A stretch of DNA of 19,261 bases from Caryophanales bacterium UBA4694. Its GTDB lineage: Bacteria > Bacillota_I > Bacilli_A > RFN20 > CAG-288. Numbering within the stretch: position 1 is the stretch's first letter; every line of letters begins with the position of its first letter. A program made the translations under genes and the position numbers. Of this stretch, positions 15,378 to 19,261 are shown one piece after another. The DNA lies in assembly GCA_002404835.1 (NCBI GenBank), contig DHKM01000013.1, positions 23,869-43,129 of the forward strand. Reading direction: 5' to 3'. The notes below the pieces were generated by a model. That model had not been told where the DNA came from, did not search any database, and saw only the letters and a list, made by a program, of their open reading frames with translations.

Positions 15378-15406
15378 TTGCATTCTACTAACAATTTCGA
15401 TAAAAT
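15378..15406 (+). promoter_or_regulatory. Promoter of the uracil permease gene
   Basis: TTGCAT (15378-15383), a 17-base spacer and TAAAAT (15401-15406) give a near-consensus promoter with a start expected near 15413. That leaves a leader of about 177 bases before the permease ATG. Confidence 0.75.
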
Positions 15407-15427
15407 TTCTCCCAGGGTTTAATTGAA

Positions 15428-15532
15428 ATGAAAAACAAAGAAAAGAAATCTAACTCCATCGCTATTCAAAAGAAAGCTAATTGTTTTGGATTCGTTTTTT
15501 GTTCTTCATACAAATCAGTTTCAGCAAATTGA
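15428..15532 (+). CDS. Putative 34-residue leader peptide of the uracil permease gene
   Basis: A 35-codon frame (ATG 15428, TGA 15530-15532) begins about 15 bases after the predicted transcript start, with AGGG (15414-15417) as a modest ribosome site 10 bases upstream. The peptide is Lys/Asn/Ser-rich at its start and Phe/Cys/Ser-rich later, with no codon run pointing to one amino acid. Its second half is encoded by U-rich sequence (15481-15509, 19 of 29 bases T, including six in a row). The stop codon touches the first base of the terminator stem, so a ribosome reaching the stop would cover its 5' arm. This is what a translation-coupled attenuator needs. Whether it is translated is untested, and a chance frame is possible. 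Confidence 0.4.
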   Translation: MKNKEKKSNSIAIQKKANCFGFVFCSSYKSVSAN

Positions 15533-15564
15533 GAGGGGACTTGTCTAAAGTCCCCTCTTTTTTT
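15532..15564 (+). terminator. Leader terminator (attenuator) before the uracil permease gene
   Basis: A perfect 11-bp G/C-rich stem (15532-15542 with 15548-15558, AGAGGGGACTT/AAGTCCCCTCT), loop GTCTA, then seven T. Only 25 bases separate its end from the permease ATG, too few for another promoter. The tRNA unit has its own terminator upstream. So this hairpin lies within the permease leader and must be bypassed for expression. The intrinsic terminator is certain in form; its regulatory role is inferred from position. Confidence 0.88.
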
Positions 15565-15589
15565 GGCCCAGAAAAGAAAGGAGCTGTAT

Positions 15590-17089
15590 ATGAATGAAGA
15601 AGTAAAGAGTGTTCATCCCAATGGATTGATCCTCGAAGTCGATGAGAATCCCAAAAAGATCTCCAGTTGGATTGTTCTTGCAATTCAACACGTTCTGGCT
15701 ATGTTTGTCGCTTGTGTAACCGTCCCTCTTCTTGTTTTTTCCGGTACTACAGTCGTTTTGAACAATGTCACCTATAATCTGAGTTCATTGATGCTAGCTC
15801 CGACTCTTTTCTCTGCCGGAATCGGAACTTTGTTCTATCTTTTCATCACAAAATTCAAATCACCTGTGTTCCTGGCCTCTTCCTTTGCATATATGGCTGC
15901 TATGTCGGAGGCAATCAAGGTCGATGCTACTGCCGGAAAAGTCAATTTATGGATTCTGCCCATCGGAATGCTTATGGTTGGAATCGTCTACTGTCTTGTT
16001 GCTCTTCTCATCAAGATTTTCAAAGTGGATTGGCTGAACAAGCTTCTTCCTCCTATTGTCGTCGGTCCGGTCATCATGGTCATCGGTCTCTCCTTAGCAG
16101 GGAGTGCCATCAGCAATCTTACCGCTACAAGCGGAAGCGGAATGTCGTATAATTGGTGTGCAATCATTTCTGGTCTTGTTGCCATGATTGTTACTGCACT
16201 TTGCTCTCATTATGGAAAGAAAACATTAAATCTCATTCCGTTTGTCATGGGTATGCTTGCTGGTTATCTTGTCGCGGCAATATTTACATTCATTTCCTTA
16301 GGAATCTCTGATCCAACCATCAAAAGTTATTTCCAGGTCATCAATTTTGATCCGATTCTTGACCTCTTCACTAAAGTCGAGGGCGGAAACAGAGTCGCTA
16401 GTGTTACCATCCAGTCTTTCTTGGATTATCCGAAATTCCTTTTCCTTGTCGCCAGTCAGGGCGGTGATAGCATTGTCCCGCTTACCGGTTCCGCCGTCGG
16501 TCAGGCTTGCTTGATCTTCATCCCTGTTTCCTTGGTTACCATTTGCGAACATATCGGCGACCATAAAAATATGTCTGGTATCCTTCAAAGAGACCTTTTA
16601 CAAGAACCTGGATTGACCAGAACATTAATGGGAGACGGAATTGCAACCGCACTTTCCGGTTTCTTCTGCGGAGCTGCAAATACTACTTACGGTGAAAACG
16701 TTGCTGTCGTCGGCGTCACAAAGATCGCTTCCACAAAAGTTATCGCACTTGCTGCCATCTTCTCCATTCTTTTAGGATTTATCTCCCCTGTCATGGCCTT
16801 CACGGAAACTATTCCTGGATGTGTTACTGGTGGCGTCTCATTGATTCTCTATGGTTTCATTGCCTCATCCGGTGTCAAGATGCTTATCCACGAAAAAGTA
16901 GATATGGGCAACACAAAGAACATCTTTGTAGCCTCCATCATCTTGGTAGCAGGTATTGGCGGACTTGTCTTCTCCTTCGGAAGCGGAAAAGGAAGCGTAA
17001 GCATTACGGCAGTTTCCGTTTCCATGATTCTTGGCATCATCATGAACGCCATTCTCAGAGACAAGAAAACAGTTACCGAAAACAAGTAA
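15590..17089 (+). CDS. uraA: Uracil permease (NCS2 nucleobase:cation symporter, UraA/PyrP type)
   Basis: A 499-residue integral membrane protein with the pattern of the 14-helix NCS2 family. It imports uracil, probably with protons, for pyrimidine salvage. The signature core is CEHIGDH, followed by PGLTRTLMGDGIATALSGFF and NTTYGENVAVVGVTK. The Glu of CEHIGDH and the TYGEN Glu match the substrate-binding E241 and E290 of E. coli UraA. The TTYGEN form favours uracil over xanthine or urate. The N-terminus is a roughly 28-residue polar leader before helix one. I take the ATG at 15590, with AAAGGAG 6 bases before it; an in-frame TTG at 15563 lies in the terminator tail and is not credible. Expression probably depends on escape from the leader terminator. 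A strong terminator follows. Confidence 0.92.
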   Translation: MNEEVKSVHPNGLILEVDENPKKISSWIVLAIQHVLAMFVACVTVPLLVFSGTTVVLNNVTYNLSSLMLAPTLFSAGIGTLFYLFITKFKSPVFLASSFAYMAAMSEAIKVDATAGKVNLWILPIGMLMVGIVYCLVALLIKIFKVDWLNKLLPPIVVGPVIMVIGLSLAGSAISNLTATSGSGMSYNWCAIISGLVAMIVTALCSHYGKKTLNLIPFVMGMLAGYLVAAIFTFISLGISDPTIKSYFQVINFDPILDLFTKVEGGNRVASVTIQSFLDYPKFLFLVASQGGDSIVPLTGSAVGQACLIFIPVSLVTICEHIGDHKNMSGILQRDLLQEPGLTRTLMGDGIATALSGFFCGAANTTYGENVAVVGVTKIASTKVIALAAIFSILLGFISPVMAFTETIPGCVTGGVSLILYGFIASSGVKMLIHEKVDMGNTKNIFVASIILVAGIGGLVFSFGSGKGSVSITAVSVSMILGIIMNAILRDKKTVTENK

Positions 17090-17103
17090 ATCGATTCGAT
17101 GAT

Positions 17104-17132
17104 AAGGAAGAGACATTTGTCTCTTCCTTTTT
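17104..17132 (+). terminator. Intrinsic terminator of the uracil permease gene
   Basis: An 11-bp perfect stem (17104-17114 with 17119-17129, AAGGAAGAGAC/GTCTCTTCCTT) with loop ATTT is followed by a T run. It starts 14 bases after the permease stop. Confidence 0.93.
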
Positions 17133-17163
17133 CTTTGTTCTTAATTGTTGTAAAATAATGACT

Positions 17164-17916
17164 ATGAAAAAAACAATTTTCCAATACCTACAATGGTCAA
17201 ATCCAAAGCCAATGGCAAATTCAGCTGAAGAAGAATTTTTCTATCATCATGCCTCAAACTTCAACAGCAAAACAAATATCTATAACGATACCTCAAGCAT
17301 TTATGGATTAATAAGAGCTTGCATCATATTGGAAGGCGAACGAAACAGGGAGGAACTTGATTATTTTCTACAGACGTTCCCGAAAGAGGCTTTATCCCTT
17401 CCATCCGTCATGAAAAACGCAAAAAATAAACTTCCCTATTTAAAGAAAGGAAGCAAAAGAATCTATATTCCAACTTTAAACGAGGAAGTGAACGATTTGT
17501 ATTATAGGGATATGAAACTTCTTTTAGATGGAAAATATGAAGGCTTGTTTAAAGGGGATTCGTCTTTTTACGTCGATCCGTTTGAGACATATGGAAGGGC
17601 GCTTTTCGACTCAACTTTTACAAGGCTGATTCGTTTGGATATACAAGAAAATGATCTTTGTGGTTTTTATCATCCTTTTTTTGAAACAGTCTTCATTCTT
17701 GATAACAAAGGCTGCTTAGTACAAGAAATCCCACTTTTTGATGAGAAATTAAAATATCCGAATAAAGAAAACCTCTTCGAAAGGCTTGATGAACTTATGA
17801 AAAGTTATTTCAGTGCAGATAGAGAAAGGTTCCTCACCTCATTAAAAGATTTAAAACTCATTTCACAGCAATTATATGAGGATATCAAAAATTTTCTGGG
17901 AGAACAGATAAAATAA
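17164..17916 (+). CDS. Hypothetical protein, 250 residues, upstream of mtaB
   Basis: I do not recognise a family. The protein is soluble, mixed charged and aromatic, with no signal peptide or membrane span. Regions rich in Tyr/Phe and Asp include SSFYVDPFETYGRALFDS in the middle, and the C-terminal third looks helical and acidic/basic. The frame is open far upstream into the permease gene, but a terminator lies between, so the start must be after 17132. Candidates are ATG 17158 and ATG 17164; neither has a Shine-Dalgarno sequence. TAAAAT at 17151-17156 could be a -10 giving a leaderless message at 17164. It ends 1 base before mtaB, so the two are cotranscribed. That neighbour alone does not define a role. 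Confidence 0.8.
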   Translation: MKKTIFQYLQWSNPKPMANSAEEEFFYHHASNFNSKTNIYNDTSSIYGLIRACIILEGERNREELDYFLQTFPKEALSLPSVMKNAKNKLPYLKKGSKRIYIPTLNEEVNDLYYRDMKLLLDGKYEGLFKGDSSFYVDPFETYGRALFDSTFTRLIRLDIQENDLCGFYHPFFETVFILDNKGCLVQEIPLFDEKLKYPNKENLFERLDELMKSYFSADRERFLTSLKDLKLISQQLYEDIKNFLGEQIK

Positions 17917-17917
17917 T

Positions 17918-19174
17918 ATGACATTCAAAATCATCACTTTAGGCTGCAAAATGAACGCCTATGAATCCGAAGCACTGAAAGAAAAACTTTTGGCAAATGG
18001 ATTTAAGGAAACAAACGATAATGCAGACTGTTATATCGTCAATACATGTGCCGTTACACACATGGCCGAAAAAAAGGATATGAAAACCGTTAGGGATATT
18101 CAAAGAGATCATCCCGATTCCAAGATTTTTGTTATGGGCTGTTCAAGCCAAATTCATAAAGAAATGTATTTGGAAATCGAAAACGTAAAGGCTGTATATG
18201 GAACCTTCCACAAAGACGAAATGGCACAATGTATTATGGAAGGACGAACTCCTGGAGACCAGGTCAATTCAGATTTCCGAAGTTTTACCTTCGATAATCT
18301 TTCAATCAGCAAAGGAAAACATGAAGCAAGGTCTTATATCAAGATTCAGGATGGATGCGATAACTTTTGTTCATATTGTATCGTTCCCTATTCTAGAGGA
18401 AGATCTCGATCACGAAATCATCAAAGCATAATGGAGGAAATGAAGAGGCTACTTGATAATGGAGTAAAGGAAATTATCATTGGTGGAATCGATGTCGGAA
18501 GCTATGAAGATCCCCACGAAGAAAAAGCGTACCGTTTGAAAAATCTACTTCGTGAAATGGCAGAATATGCTCCTGAAAAACATTTCCGCATTCGTGTATC
18601 ATCCATTGAATGTTCACAGATTGATGATGAATATATTTCTCTTTTCCACGATTATCCGAACAGACTTTGTCCCCATTTCCACATTCCTCTTCAAAGCGGA
18701 AGTGAAAAAATACTTATAAAAATGAATCGCAAATATCGACTCGAAGACTTTTATTCCATGACAGAGAAGATCAAAAAGAACATAACCAACGTTGCCTTAT
18801 CCACGGACGTCATCTCTGGATTTCCTGGAGAAACAGATGAAGACTTCAAAAACACATACGAGTTCATTAAAAAAGTCGGATTCATGAGAATACACGCGTT
18901 TCCTTACAGTGAAAGAGAAGGCACTGTTGCAAGTAGAATCAAAGAGGGAATCGTCCGGATGGACATCCGAAGGCAGCGAACAAATAAATTAATAGATTTA
19001 GGAGTAATCCTAGAGAAAAATTTCCGTGCAGATATGAAAGGGAAAAATCTGGAAGTCCTTTTCGAAGGGAAAGACAAAGACGGTCTTTATCAAGGATACA
19101 CAGAAAACTATTTGGAAGTTCATTCAAAGAGCGAAGAAAATCTGACAAACCAATTCAAAAAAATTAAATTCTGA
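17918..19174 (+). CDS. mtaB: tRNA t6A37 methylthiotransferase MtaB
   Basis: A 418-residue radical-SAM enzyme that converts t6A37 to ms2t6A in ANN-decoding tRNAs. The N-terminal cluster cysteines are C10 (TLGCKMNAYESE), C44 (NTCAVT) and C75 (VMGCSSQ). The radical-SAM triad is C147-x3-C151-x2-C154 in DGCDNFCSYCIVPYSRGRSRSR. The TLGCKxNxYESE and YSRGRSRSR forms distinguish MtaB from MiaB and RimO. HIPLQSGS and VISGFPGETDEDF follow in order. The C-terminal TRAM-like segment is somewhat short compared with the usual 430-450 residues. It starts 1 base after the preceding gene's stop, and no clean U-tailed terminator follows; the tRNA-Ala promoter begins immediately after its stop codon. Confidence 0.95.
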   Translation: MTFKIITLGCKMNAYESEALKEKLLANGFKETNDNADCYIVNTCAVTHMAEKKDMKTVRDIQRDHPDSKIFVMGCSSQIHKEMYLEIENVKAVYGTFHKDEMAQCIMEGRTPGDQVNSDFRSFTFDNLSISKGKHEARSYIKIQDGCDNFCSYCIVPYSRGRSRSRNHQSIMEEMKRLLDNGVKEIIIGGIDVGSYEDPHEEKAYRLKNLLREMAEYAPEKHFRIRVSSIECSQIDDEYISLFHDYPNRLCPHFHIPLQSGSEKILIKMNRKYRLEDFYSMTEKIKKNITNVALSTDVISGFPGETDEDFKNTYEFIKKVGFMRIHAFPYSEREGTVASRIKEGIVRMDIRRQRTNKLIDLGVILEKNFRADMKGKNLEVLFEGKDKDGLYQGYTENYLEVHSKSEENLTNQFKKIKF

Positions 19175-19203
19175 TTGCAATTACCCATGGAAAATGATAT
19201 ATT
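19175..19203 (+). promoter_or_regulatory. Promoter of tRNA-Ala, inside an inverted repeat
   Basis: TTGCAA (19175-19180), a 17-base spacer and TATATT (19198-19203) preceded by TGA (extended -10) form a strong promoter ending 15 bases before the tRNA. An inverted repeat with 11-base arms and one mismatch (19185-19195 and 19204-19214) flanks the -10 box. Confidence 0.75.
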
Positions 19204-19214
19204 ATTTTCCGTGG
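19185..19214. repeat. Inverted repeat around the tRNA-Ala -10 box
   Basis: Arms CCATGGAAAAT and ATTTTCCGTGG pair at 10 of 11 positions (the remaining one is G-U in RNA) around an 8-base centre that holds most of the -10 element. It could be an operator, or an end-of-message hairpin for mtaB, although no T tract follows it. Confidence 0.55.
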
Positions 19215-19218
19215 CTTT

Positions 19219-19261
19219 GGGCCTGTAGCTCACCTGGGAGAGCACCTGCTTTGCAAGCAGG
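19219..19261 (+). tRNA. tRNA-Ala (anticodon TGC), 3' part cut by window edge
   Basis: The 5' acceptor strand GGGCCTG is followed by TA, the D arm GCTC...GAGC and a complete anticodon arm CCTGC/GCAGG with loop TTTGCAA, giving anticodon TGC. The window ends at the last base of the anticodon stem, so the variable loop, T arm and 3' acceptor are not visible. Confidence 0.9.

Noticed and set aside
15407..15590. Purine, preQ1 or PyrR-type element in the permease leader
   Set aside because: I looked for the conserved cores of these elements and did not find them; a covariance-model search would settle it.
15477..15683. Minus-strand 68-codon frame across the permease leader
   Set aside because: It spans the terminator hairpin and the permease start and has no ribosome site; it is the shadow of sequence better explained by the leader and permease.
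16819..17163. Upstream extension of the hypothetical gene before mtaB into the permease gene
   Set aside because: The extension overlaps the uracil permease in another frame, crosses its terminator and has an implausible Arg/His/Cys-rich composition.

Overview
The window is an AT-rich, gene-dense stretch of bacterial chromosome. It uses the standard code (TGA as a stop, for example in purA and cysS), has Shine-Dalgarno start sites, short-spaced operons and U-tailed intrinsic terminators, and carries CmpB-family, YbaK-family and COG2509-type proteins. Together this suggests a low-GC Bacillota relative, perhaps near Erysipelotrichia or Acholeplasma-like lineages. That placement is inference from gene content and composition only. 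I see no insertion sequence, phage gene or CRISPR array.

Layout. (1) 111-2893: a small two-helix membrane protein; the opposing fmt-ybaK pair (initiator tRNA formylation and mischarged-tRNA editing); then a CmpB-family membrane protein reading away from fmt. (2) 2958-9763: one tight operon, rimO, two ABC exporter half-transporters, cysS and a Nudix hydrolase, with gaps of 10, 1 and 4 bases and a 4-base overlap, ended by a terminator at 9821. (3) 9764-10242: a 480-base convergent gap with no convincing gene. (4) 10243-12963 on the minus strand: a COG2509-type flavoprotein followed 6 bases later by purA. (5) 13132-14229: a solitary glf (UDP-galactopyranose mutase), convergent with hpt on the minus strand. 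(6) 15171-15326: tRNA-Asp(GTC) and tRNA-Gly(GCC) with their own promoter and terminator. (7) 15378-17089: a uracil permease gene behind a long leader. (8) 17164-19174: an unrecognised 250-residue protein and mtaB, then the start of tRNA-Ala(TGC), cut by the window edge.

Themes. Translation fidelity and tRNA/ribosome modification dominate (fmt, ybaK, rimO, cysS, mtaB, three tRNAs). Nucleobase metabolism follows (purA, hpt, uraA).

The most interesting element is the leader of the uracil permease gene. A clear promoter at 15378-15406 is followed by a possible 34-codon leader peptide (15428-15532) whose 3' half is very U-rich. Its stop codon abuts an 11-bp perfect terminator hairpin, after which only 25 bases remain before the permease start. 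All transcripts from this promoter must pass the terminator. The geometry is that of the E. coli pyrBI/pyrE type of UTP-sensing, transcription-translation-coupled attenuation. I see no PyrR-type binding loop and no purine aptamer. This is a hypothesis from layout alone.
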